Below are positions 1-4,905 of a DNA stretch of 5,176 nt, piece after piece; positions within the stretch are counted from its first letter, which is position 1; each line of letters begins with the position of its first letter. The notes under the pieces were generated by a model, which saw only the letters and a program-made list of their open reading frames with translations, was not told where the DNA came from and ran no database searches. This DNA comes from Legionellales bacterium UBA5158 (GTDB lineage Bacteria; Pseudomonadota; Gammaproteobacteria; DSM-16500), in assembly GCA_002413665.1 (NCBI GenBank), contig DHXK01000143.1:1-5176 (forward strand), given 5' to 3'. The position numbers and the translations under genes were made by a program.

Positions 1-31
1 TCGTGGGCTCGGAGATGTGTATAAGAGACAG
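1..31 (+). other. Nextera/Tn5 sequencing adapter left in the assembly
   Basis: Bases 1-31 match the Illumina Nextera read-2 transposase adapter as I know it, lacking only its first three bases. Positions 13-31 are the 19-bp hyperactive Tn5 mosaic end (AGATGTGTATAAGAGACAG). This is library-preparation sequence, not a natural Tn5 end: genuine Tn5/IS50 outside ends differ, and the TCGTGGGCTCGG part is synthetic. Genomic sequence should start at about position 32, so the window begins at an untrimmed read or contig end. Confidence 0.97.
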
Positions 32-54
32 GGATTCTAGTTCTTATAAATAAA

Positions 55-372
55 TTACATAAATTTTATTTTTACTTTATCCCACCTGAACTTTCCAACC
101 TTAGTAATATAAAATGCTTCTCCAGCTAACAATTCCTGTTTAATAGAATCTGGATGAATAATAAATTCCTTATTAATTCTAACCGTACCCATTCCCGCAT
201 CATGCTCTTTTATATCAATTTGCGCAGTGACGTCAAAAACCTTTTTGGTTCCTACCCAGCTTGCTACAGTTTCCGCACTTTCGTCATCATTTAGTCGATG
301 ACAAATAAGCGTATTGACACAATTCAAAACTTGATTTTTGAATGTCACATCAACCTTATCTAAATCAGCTAA
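55..372 (-). pseudogene. C-terminal remnant of a TraD/VirD4-like conjugative coupling protein
   Basis: The frame encodes about 105 residues resembling the C-terminal part of TraD-class type IV coupling proteins, the inner-membrane ATPases that pass relaxase-bound DNA to a conjugative secretion channel. Recognisable segments in order are LADLDKVDVTFKNQVLNC, then CHRLNDDESAETVASWVGTK, then a GMGTVR...EFIIHP stretch and GEAFYITKVGKF near the end. Family members are usually 600 residues or more, so the transmembrane region and the Walker A/B ATPase core are missing. The open frame continues upstream to base 432, but family-like sequence stops at the LADL leucine (codon 370-372), which suggests a deletion or recombination junction there. 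A GTG at 346-348 would allow a 97-residue product, but I see no convincing ribosome site for it. The family call rests on remembered conserved blocks; the exact subfamily (F-type, SXT/TOL-type or genomic-island type) is uncertain. Confidence 0.72.
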
Positions 373-411
373 TCTCCCAGCGGGGCCGATCGCTGTGGAA
401 AAAAGCTGGGC

Positions 412-439
412 TTGACCCTGTATTACAATCCGTTATACT
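412..439 (+). promoter_or_regulatory. Sigma70-type promoter for the TPR-like gene
   Basis: A -35 box TTGACC (412-417) and a -10 box TATACT (434-439) are separated by 16 bases, each one mismatch from consensus. The predicted start of transcription is around 446, giving a short leader of about 20 bases before the ATG at 468. It lies next to the truncation point of the TraD-like remnant. Confidence 0.65.
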
Positions 440-467
440 CTTTGAATCTTAAAAAAGGTGTATAAAA

Positions 468-908
468 ATGCGTAGCGGATCTTACAGATTTTTACAGGAC
501 ATAGCTGATAGGGAACATCTAATCGAAAAAAAAAATCAAACTGCAAAAGAAGCATATGACAAAGTGTGTTTAAGAATTAAAAATAGAGTGATTGCAGGCT
601 TATTTGATGAGGCTTTAGCAATTGCAAAAGACTACGAAATCGCAAACTCCATCAGCGGTCAGGAATCTAAAATTTTTCTTAACCTGGCAATTTATTACGA
701 AACGCAAGAAGAAAAAAAAGCTGTCCTAATATTTTATCAGGCTATTTCGTCAGACAGCCCATTTTATGCAAATGCGCACGTGAAAATCACCGATCTTAAT
801 AGACAGCTATCAAAATTGTCTTTATTTAAAGTTGAAAAAGCGAAGCAAACAGATAATCCTTTGTCTGCTACTTCTTCATCGGCGCCAACGAAGATTTCAT
901 CTCCATAG
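468..908 (+). CDS. TPR-like hypothetical protein, 146 aa
   Basis: I do not recognise this protein as a named family. The ATG start is supported by an AAAGGTG ribosome site at 454-460 with 7-base spacing and by a good promoter at 412-439. The product is helical and charged. Residues about 41-60 and 66-113 look like tetratricopeptide-type helix pairs: FDEALAIAKDYE, then IFLNLAIYYETQEEKKAVLI and FYQAISSDSPFYANAHV with alanines, tyrosines and a proline at typical TPR spacing. The last ~18 residues are Ser/Thr/Pro-rich and probably disordered. There is no signal peptide or membrane segment, so it is probably cytosolic and likely mediates protein contacts. It stands alone, facing the ISL3 remnant, with an imperfect hairpin 17 bases after its stop. 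A role as a secreted effector or element-borne accessory factor is possible, but nothing in the sequence shows it. Confidence 0.7.
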   Translation: MRSGSYRFLQDIADREHLIEKKNQTAKEAYDKVCLRIKNRVIAGLFDEALAIAKDYEIANSISGQESKIFLNLAIYYETQEEKKAVLIFYQAISSDSPFYANAHVKITDLNRQLSKLSLFKVEKAKQTDNPLSATSSSAPTKISSP

Positions 909-924
909 TTTCACCTATTAAAAC

Positions 925-965
925 TTCCCGCATTGCTACATGTGCAGGATAATAGTATTGCGGAA
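925..965. repeat. Imperfect hairpin after the TPR-like gene
   Basis: The segments ttcccgcattgcta (925-938) and tagtattgcggaa (953-965) can pair over about 12 positions, including one G-T (G-U) pair, with one bulged C (929) and one mismatch (933/958), enclosing a loop of about 14 bases. It lies between two convergent transcription units and could slow or stop transcription in either direction, but no T-tract follows, so it is not a clear intrinsic terminator. It might also be a remnant IS end. Confidence 0.35.
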
Positions 966-998
966 ATAAATTAGAAGACTACCCTGTGGTAGGCGAAT

Positions 999-1289
999 TC
1001 ATATATCAAACAGCAATTGGAAGTTGAAATAATCCTTTGCAGTGCCCTTCCCATTTATAGCTGCTAATAGAAACCAAACTTCCAACAGTTTGATTAGATT
1101 TTTGATTAGGTGTTTTTGCTTCCAATGAAGCATGTGATCTATACTGAAACGAATAACTCGTAACCTGTGATTTTCAAAGTTTCTAAATCCATATGCTCTT
1201 CTTTGTATTAACTTCATCTTCCTATGAAACCCTTCCGTAATCCCATTGTTCTTACTAAAGCCCTTTAAGGTATTTTCTATTATCTTTAA
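999..1289 (-). pseudogene. ISL3-family transposase, C-terminal remnant
   Basis: The conserved C-terminal signature of ISL3 (IS204/IS1001/IS1165-like) DDE transposases is present: GITEGFHRKMKLIQRRAYGF followed by RNFENHRLRV, encoded at about 1155-1244. The glutamate of the TEG motif is typically the last acidic residue of the DDE catalytic triad. Only about 30 residues are family-like. Upstream the frame closes at a TAA at 1290-1292, and a neighbouring frame (about 1260-1329, reading LSKEWDHIP...) stays open into it, suggesting a frameshift. The rest of the normally ~400-residue transposase is absent. After RLRV (base 1155) the frame continues to 999 with sequence I do not recognise, so the natural stop has probably been lost. 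The internal ATG at 1215-1217 is not a real start. The element is dead; I see no matching terminal inverted repeats or target duplication. Confidence 0.8.
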
Positions 1290-1346
1290 TTACACTAACT
1301 GATGGTATATGATCCCACTCTTTAGAAAGCGAACAATAGGGTCAGG

Positions 1347-1397
1347 CCTGCAGAGTGCGTTAAAAAACTTGATTCGATTTATAACGCACTCTGCAGG
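1347..1397. repeat. 16-bp perfect inverted repeat with 19-base loop
   Basis: Bases 1347-1362 (cctgcagagtgcgtta) are the exact reverse complement of 1382-1397, around a 19-base loop. Outside the arms, gggt at 1339-1342 can also pair with accc at 1398-1401 across a 4-base bulge on the left, so the palindromic unit may span 1339-1401. The arms are much more GC-rich than the flanks. It lies between the ISL3 remnant and the interrupted minus-strand gene. No T-run directly follows on either strand, so it is not a canonical intrinsic terminator. A miniature transposable element, an IS-end hairpin or a REP-like repeat are all possible. Confidence 0.85.
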
Positions 1398-1779
1398 ACC
1401 CACTTTTCCTAATTTTTTTTAAATAATTTAACCTATCTTGTAATCGACAATTTTTAATTAATTTTTTGTATTGTTCAGAAGAAAGAATATCGCCGATAAC
1501 TGATCTGATATATTTATATGTTTCGCAGGAAATCTTAAATTCATCAACGGTAATTAGTCTTAAGGCAGAGTACCCTTGAGTCTAACCCCAAAATGACTCA
1601 TAACTGAGTGTTTTAAATTTTTGCTTTGCTTCAGAGATAGCCAACCAAATTTTAATTTGACGAGAACAACAAATAACCTCAGCACACAAAAGTTCAAATT
1701 TATTCTGTCTCTCTAAATATTTTTCTTTTATGTTTATTTTTTTAAAACACACTTCTGTGACATTTTCTGCAATCTGCAT
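1360..1779 (-). pseudogene. Unknown gene interrupted by one amber stop codon
   Basis: From an ATG at 1777-1779, preceded by AAAGAG with 6-base spacing, a frame encodes 65 residues (MQIAENVTEVCFKKINIKEK...) and ends at TAG 1582-1584. The same frame then stays open for another 73 codons to a TAA at 1360-1362. That second part has ordinary protein-like composition (for example TVDEFKISCETYKYIRSVIG and YKKLIKNCRLQDRLNYLKKI) and no good start of its own. The simplest reading is one ancestral gene of about 130-140 codons broken by a Gln-to-stop type change. Its last ~13 codons run into the inverted repeat at 1347-1397, so the original C-terminus may have been replaced by that element. I do not recognise the family; it looks helical and cytosolic. 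A longer TTG start at 1807-1809 overlaps the apparent -10 box and is less likely. Confidence 0.45.
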
Positions 1780-1798
1780 GACTATCTCTTTATAGAGG

Positions 1799-1828
1799 AT
1801 TATATCCAATCAAGCACCTAAGTGGCAT
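1799..1828 (-). promoter_or_regulatory. Candidate promoter of the interrupted unknown gene
   Basis: On the minus strand a perfect -10 TATAAT (1799-1804) is preceded, after 18 bases, by ATGCCA (1823-1828), four matches to the -35 consensus. Transcription would begin near 1792, leaving about a dozen bases before the ATG at 1779. The weak -35 box keeps this tentative. Confidence 0.4.
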
Positions 1829-1850
1829 GAGATGCAATCGAATAATATTT

Positions 1851-1891
1851 TTAAAGCTAGCATCTATATTATCACTACTAAGCAGCTTTAA
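1851..1891. repeat. Inverted repeat across the end of the antitoxin gene
   Basis: The octamer ttaaagct (1851-1858) and its complement agctttaa (1884-1891) extend to a 10-bp stem with one bulged A (1859), around a 20-base loop. It spans the stop codon of the HigA-like gene on the minus strand. It could be a weak terminator for that gene, but it is AT-rich and lacks a clean T-tract. Confidence 0.3.
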
Positions 1892-2197
1892 TGAAAAATT
1901 CAAATCCTAATCCTTTTAAAAGAATACCAATAGTTTGCAATTCTGGGTTACCTTTACTAGAAAGTGTTTTATATAAACTCTCTCGATTCAAATGAGATTT
2001 CTTAGATAGCTGCCCTATTCCACCTTGCGCTTCAGCAACATGACGCAATGCTAATAAAAAAACTTCTATGTCACCACCAGTTAAGTGTCCTTCTAGTGCA
2101 GCTCGCAAATAAGTTTCCGATTCTTTTTTATTTTTCAAAGAATCACACACCATTTCTCATAATTACCTGTTATCTGTAGAATTTTACGTTTAGTCAT
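1878..2197 (-). pseudogene. HigA-type (COG3636) antitoxin, apparently frameshifted near the N-terminus
   Basis: An open frame from ATG 2151-2153 to the stop at 1878-1880 gives 91 residues resembling the COG3636 addiction-module antidote family, XRE-like DNA-binding antitoxins that neutralise RelE/HigB-type toxins and repress their own operon. Family blocks include the ETYLRAALE region, GDIEVFLLALRHVAEAQGG, and an HTH at about residues 44-84 (GQLSKKSHLNRESLYKTLSS, then KGNPELQTI and LKGLGF). The N-terminus appears to be in another frame: ATG 2195-2197 encodes MTKRKILQITGNYEKW and ends at base 2150, where a -1 shift joins it to VCDSLKNKK. The fusion would be about 106 residues, matching family N-termini of the ...YxxWL..SLKDPEEA type. 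The upstream ATG overlaps the toxin remnant's stop (ATGA), as expected of a coupled operon. The ATG at 2153 has no usable ribosome site, so the gene is probably disabled, unless the shift is a sequencing error. Confidence 0.68.
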
Positions 2198-2307
2198 AAC
2201 AATGATTCCATAATTTTTTTAAATATTTTTTTAGCTTTTTTTATATCTTTAACTTACGTATCTTTAATCCGCATAAGAATAAAAACAAAATGATTCGCCA
2301 AACCTAA
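2194..2307 (-). pseudogene. Decayed RelE/HigB-type toxin, C-terminal tail only
   Basis: Directly upstream of the antitoxin frame, the minus strand encodes KDT, a TAA (2254-2256), then VKDIKKAKKIFKKIMESLL and a TGA (2194-2196). This resembles the usual C-terminus of COG3657-type RelE-superfamily toxins (LLLCGGDKxTQxKDIxxAKx), with the glutamine codon now a stop. Just upstream, LFLCG is readable in the neighbouring frame (about 2269-2286), implying a small frame-shifting deletion in the GGDK region. Only about 35-40 of roughly 100 residues remain; the missing part abuts the AbiEii stop at 2323, so the AbiE module may have replaced it. The TGA overlaps the antitoxin ATG by four bases, the normal toxin-first order for this family. 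The match is short and lysine-rich, so confidence is moderate. Confidence 0.5.
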
Positions 2308-2322
2308 CAAAAAAATTTCCAC

Positions 2323-3174
2323 TCAAGCATCAGTAATTTTAGCCTGCCGTAAAGCTCTTTTCACTGATCGATAAATACTATCGAATTCAGACAAACTTGC
2401 CATTTGCGCTGAAAGCCTAGTCTGCCAAGTTTTCTTAAGACGCGCTTCTTTTTTATGGAATTCCCCACGAACTTCATCCAACGTCTTGCCTCTATGTGCA
2501 AGCTTTGCATTGATTGCTTCTAAACAATCACCCAGAGCCACCGCGTTGCTTTGCTCCGTGAGATACCAAAGGTCATAAAGATCGCGCGGCTCTGTTCTTG
2601 CTCGATCTAGAAGTGCTACAGTTTTTTCACTTGCGATTTCACAAAGTGAATAAACTAAAATTTTTTCATCTTCTGGAAGGTCAATAAATTCATCACAGCT
2701 TTTAAGTACAGCAAGCTCCTCTGGCGCATAAAAAACTCGCTCCTTAATTGTTACATCTACTTTAATTTCTTTGGGAGTAGAAGTGTTAGGAAGCGGTCCC
2801 TCATACACAAGATAAAATGTGTAGCAGTTTTGATGAGCAACTGAATCAGAACGCGAAAATCTAAAAGTGATATTTGATGCGCGCTTTACCTCTTCGTATA
2901 CTGGCTCAAGCTCCTGCTTTAGCTCTTCAAAAGAGAGTGATTGCAAAAGTGTAAAATCCAAGTCTTCTGAGAACCTATACTCAGCAAAATGACAGCGTCG
3001 CAACGCTGTACCACCTTTGAAAACTAGTTTATTTCGCAGAGGCATGCGTGATAACCCTATTAAAAACCAAGCAATACAATAATCTCGTTCCAATATATTT
3101 TCTGGTATACGCCTGCCACCATGATCTTTGAACAAGCGGTTGGAAAGTTTAGAAATCTGACTTTGCGGAATCAT
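2323..3174 (-). CDS. abiEii: AbiEii-type nucleotidyltransferase toxin (type IV TA)
   Basis: This 283-residue protein belongs to the AbiEii/AbiGii (MenT-like) nucleotidyltransferase family, toxins of type IV toxin-antitoxin and phage abortive-infection systems; family members transfer nucleotides to RNA or protein targets and stop growth. Visible motifs: FKGGTALRR at residues 52-60 (the GG[S/T] loop), RFSEDLDF at 67-74 with the paired metal-binding acids D71/D73, a possible third acidic strand IKVDVTIKE at 137-145, and the family signature ASEKTVALLDRARTEPRDLY (181-200) ending in DLWYL. All core residues are present and the length is normal, so it looks functional. The ATG has an AGAGG ribosome site (3185-3189) inside the end of the antitoxin gene, 3 bases upstream. 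There is no signal peptide, so it is cytosolic. It is co-transcribed with the AbiEi gene; the decayed HigBA remnant follows downstream. Confidence 0.92.
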   Translation of the reverse strand: MIPQSQISKLSNRLFKDHGGRRIPENILERDYCIAWFLIGLSRMPLRNKLVFKGGTALRRCHFAEYRFSEDLDFTLLQSLSFEELKQELEPVYEEVKRASNITFRFSRSDSVAHQNCYTFYLVYEGPLPNTSTPKEIKVDVTIKERVFYAPEELAVLKSCDEFIDLPEDEKILVYSLCEIASEKTVALLDRARTEPRDLYDLWYLTEQSNAVALGDCLEAINAKLAHRGKTLDEVRGEFHKKEARLKKTWQTRLSAQMASLSEFDSIYRSVKRALRQAKITDA

Positions 3175-3177
3175 GAA

Positions 3178-4029
3178 TTATGTGCCTCTGATAGCAAGAA
3201 GTTCTTCTTGCGAGATATTTAATTTTAATCGCCATCTTGCTATATGGTGACCTTCTGCAGGAAGCTCTGGGTCAAGTAACTGATAGGTAGAAGTCAGTGT
3301 TGTTCGCAAAAAATCCCAATGAATACGTAACCCAATCTGATAGAGCTCCATCAAATATCCAAGCCTTCGAGTTACAGCGCCAACATCTAGTTTTACCGCG
3401 TAATCGATAAGTTTTTGTGGATCAATTGCCTGGCGTTTTATTGAAAATGCCTTTGCTACTTCAGAAAACCCTCCACAGTAAGCGGGTTGCTTTAAACCAT
3501 CCAGCAATGTGCGCTCTAGATCACTGACACAAACTTTCTCATTTTTATCGATCCACATTTCGGTAAGACCAAACAGATCATCTGCTTTACAACGTACGAA
3601 TCTAAATTCGGTCCCTTGGATCGTACGTGAGCGCATCATTCTAGGAGAACTTACAGAAACAATAAGCTGCGGTTGAGTCACCATCTGGTGCAGATCAAAA
3701 GCGGAACCATAGGAAATATAATATTCTTCTTGAGCACCCTTGCGCCCGCCTAATGCCAGCTCACGCGCTACGATATAAGGGTTCCCTAAATATTCGCGTT
3801 CAAAGCCCAGCTCAAACGGAACAAGACGGAATGTTCCTGATTTCAACCTGGTGGCCACGCCATGATTAATAAGCTGAGAGAGCACCTTAGATGCGGGGCC
3901 ACGCCCACCTAGGATTTCTGCCGCTTCTGAAAAATGGAAAACAGCGCGATTGCGGCTATAAAGTGTTGCAACCAAGCGCGCTGCTAGAGTGCCTAATGTC
4001 TTTAAAAGCTTGTTATCATTTAAGTACAT
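3178..4029 (-). CDS. abiEi: AbiEi-type antitoxin and autorepressor (type IV TA)
   Basis: This 283-residue protein is a COG5340/AbiEi-like antitoxin. In AbiE systems it counters the toxin without tight binding and represses its own promoter through an N-terminal winged helix. Residues about 30-70 form the wHTH (FHFSEAAEILGGRGPASKVL, then SQLINHGVATRLKSGTFRLV). The C-terminal antitoxin domain carries the typical SDLERTLLDGL followed by PAYCGGF at about 169-188. I chose ATG 4027-4029 because AAGAGGG (4036-4042) sits 6 bases before it. The longer GTG start at 4057-4059 (10 extra residues) has no ribosome site and lies where transcription should begin, after TATAAT 4064-4069. Its stop is 3 bases before the toxin ATG, a tight operon. 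The antitoxin is much longer than the divergent AbiEi neighbour (216 aa) and from a different subfamily, so the two operons are not a recent duplication. Confidence 0.9.
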   Translation of the reverse strand: MYLNDNKLLKTLGTLAARLVATLYSRNRAVFHFSEAAEILGGRGPASKVLSQLINHGVATRLKSGTFRLVPFELGFEREYLGNPYIVARELALGGRKGAQEEYYISYGSAFDLHQMVTQPQLIVSVSSPRMMRSRTIQGTEFRFVRCKADDLFGLTEMWIDKNEKVCVSDLERTLLDGLKQPAYCGGFSEVAKAFSIKRQAIDPQKLIDYAVKLDVGAVTRRLGYLMELYQIGLRIHWDFLRTTLTSTYQLLDPELPAEGHHIARWRLKLNISQEELLAIRGT

Positions 4030-4044
4030 AAAATACCCTCTTAT

Positions 4045-4142
4045 AGGTATATTATGCACTTAAATTATAATATTTACATCTGATAGTTATATTTTATGTT
4101 AATTTAACACCCCTGGAAGGTATATTTTGCATCTAAAATATA
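4045..4142. promoter_or_regulatory. Three AT-rich direct repeats, candidate AbiEi operators
   Basis: Related ~25-base units start at 4045, 4085 and 4118. The first and third (aggtatattatgcactt... and aggtatattttgcatct...) agree at 21 of 25 positions; the middle one is more diverged (about 14 of 25) but keeps the agttatattt core. The first covers the -10 box of the minus operon, the second the area around its -35, and the third lies upstream. AbiEi proteins are known to autorepress by binding repeats in their promoters, so these are reasonable operator candidates. AT-richness makes chance similarity possible, particularly for the middle copy. Confidence 0.5.
4064..4069 (-). promoter_or_regulatory. 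-10 box of the minus-strand AbiE operon
   Basis: A perfect TATAAT on the minus strand places transcription start near 4057, about 28 bases before the chosen ATG at 4029. The -35 region at the right distance (TATAAC, 16-base spacer) matches consensus poorly. The box lies inside the first direct repeat, so a repressor bound there would block it. Confidence 0.5.
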
Positions 4143-4223
4143 ACTTATCAATATTGGCTCAACTAGCTTTAACTGCCTTAACAAGTCTCTCCTCTTGCTT
4201 AAATTTATGCGTGAAACTTTCTA

Positions 4224-4246
4224 TTTTAGGAAGCTTCCTGCTAAAA
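4224..4246. promoter_or_regulatory. Palindrome before the plus-strand AbiE operon
   Basis: A perfect 12-bp palindrome (aggaagcttcct, 4228-4239) is flanked by ttttag (4224-4229) and ctaaaa (4241-4246), which also complement each other, giving a 23-base near-dyad that ends 8 bases before the ATG at 4255. It could be an operator for the downstream AbiEi or an mRNA hairpin holding the weak purine-rich aggaag away from the start codon. No strong ribosome site or sigma70 promoter is visible for this operon. Confidence 0.45.
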
Positions 4247-4254
4247 TATAAAAT

Positions 4255-4905
4255 ATGACTACAATTAAAGATAAAATTATAGAAGTAGGTTTTGCCGAGC
4301 ACATCCTTACCGATGTTGATCTTAATAACCTATGCGATGGCACTCCTGCGGCCCGATATGGAATGATTAACAAGGCTTTAAAAAAAGCGGAACTTATTAA
4401 GATTCGGCGTGGCCTTTATCTACTAGCAGACAGGTATCGCCACAAAAAACTCAGTAAATTTTTTCTCGCCAGCCGAATCGCATCTCACAGTTACATCTCT
4501 CTTGAGAGCGCCTTGTCTTATCATGGCTGGATTCCAGAACGTGTTTCAACAGCAACAAGTGTACTTGCTCTTGGTCGCACTAAAAAATTTACGACACTAT
4601 TTGGGGATTTTACTTTCTATCACTTGCCCATTAATGAATACGAATTTTTAAATGGCATCACTCGCGTCGAAGAAATTAAGGGCGAGCCATTTTTACTTGC
4701 TTCACCACTTCGAGCACTAGCAGATTTAGTATATGTGAAAAAAATTGATTGGAAAGGCTTGGATCTCCTGACAAACAGCTTGCGCGTTGATATAGAAAAC
4801 CTCATGAAAATAAAACCAGATCATTTTCTTGAAATTAAAAAAGTTTATCGTTCAGCGCGTGTGTTGCACTTTTTGGATAATCTTAAAAAGGAACTAAAAA
4901 AATAA
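4255..4905 (+). CDS. abiEi: Second AbiEi-type antitoxin (type IV TA)
   Basis: This 216-residue protein is a short AbiEi-family antitoxin, expected to act in the cytosol and neutralise the downstream nucleotidyltransferase. Residues about 20-58 form a winged-helix domain (DVDLNNLCDGTPAARYGMIN, then KALKKAELIKIRRGLYLLAD). The family signature SYISLESALSYHGWIPE is at 79-95 and the ASPLRALADLVY motif at 149-160. The C-terminus is lysine-rich. ATG 4255 is the first start after an in-frame TAA at 4249-4251; its ribosome site is weak, so expression may be low, leaderless or structure-controlled through the palindrome at 4224-4246. Its TAA shares one base with the ATG of the toxin gene (TAATG at 4903-4907), the usual translational coupling of AbiE pairs. 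It is transcribed divergently from the other AbiE operon and is clearly distinct from that system's 283-residue antitoxin. Confidence 0.9.
   Translation: MTTIKDKIIEVGFAEHILTDVDLNNLCDGTPAARYGMINKALKKAELIKIRRGLYLLADRYRHKKLSKFFLASRIASHSYISLESALSYHGWIPERVSTATSVLALGRTKKFTTLFGDFTFYHLPINEYEFLNGITRVEEIKGEPFLLASPLRALADLVYVKKIDWKGLDLLTNSLRVDIENLMKIKPDHFLEIKKVYRSARVLHFLDNLKKELKK

Noticed and set aside
13..31. Natural Tn5/IS50 transposon end
   Set aside because: The 19-bp mosaic end joined to TCGTGGGCTCGG is the synthetic Nextera adapter, not a natural element.
979..992. Short hairpin ctacc/ggtag
   Set aside because: A 5-bp stem is expected by chance at this density and nothing nearby gives it a role.
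1347..1397. Rho-independent terminator
   Set aside because: The stem is strong, but the loop is 19 bases and neither strand has a T-run immediately after the stem; the nearest long T-run is about 14 bases beyond on the plus strand.
1564..1605. Tiny minus-strand frame reading MSHFGVRLKGTLP across the amber codon of the interrupted gene
   Set aside because: Only 13 codons and no ribosome site that stands out; more likely a by-product of the frame break than a gene.
2151..2153. ATG at 2151-2153 as the true start of an intact orphan antitoxin
   Set aside because: No usable ribosome site, and family-like N-terminal sequence plus an ATGA overlap with the toxin remnant occur in the adjacent frame starting at 2197.
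4045..4142. CRISPR-like array
   Set aside because: The repeats are AT-rich, diverged and spaced unevenly (40 and 33 bases), with no cas genes; they sit on a promoter and fit operators better.
4620..4805. 61-codon minus-strand open frame inside the second AbiEi gene
   Set aside because: It lies wholly antisense to a clear family member, has no family-like motifs and no ribosome site; a shadow frame.
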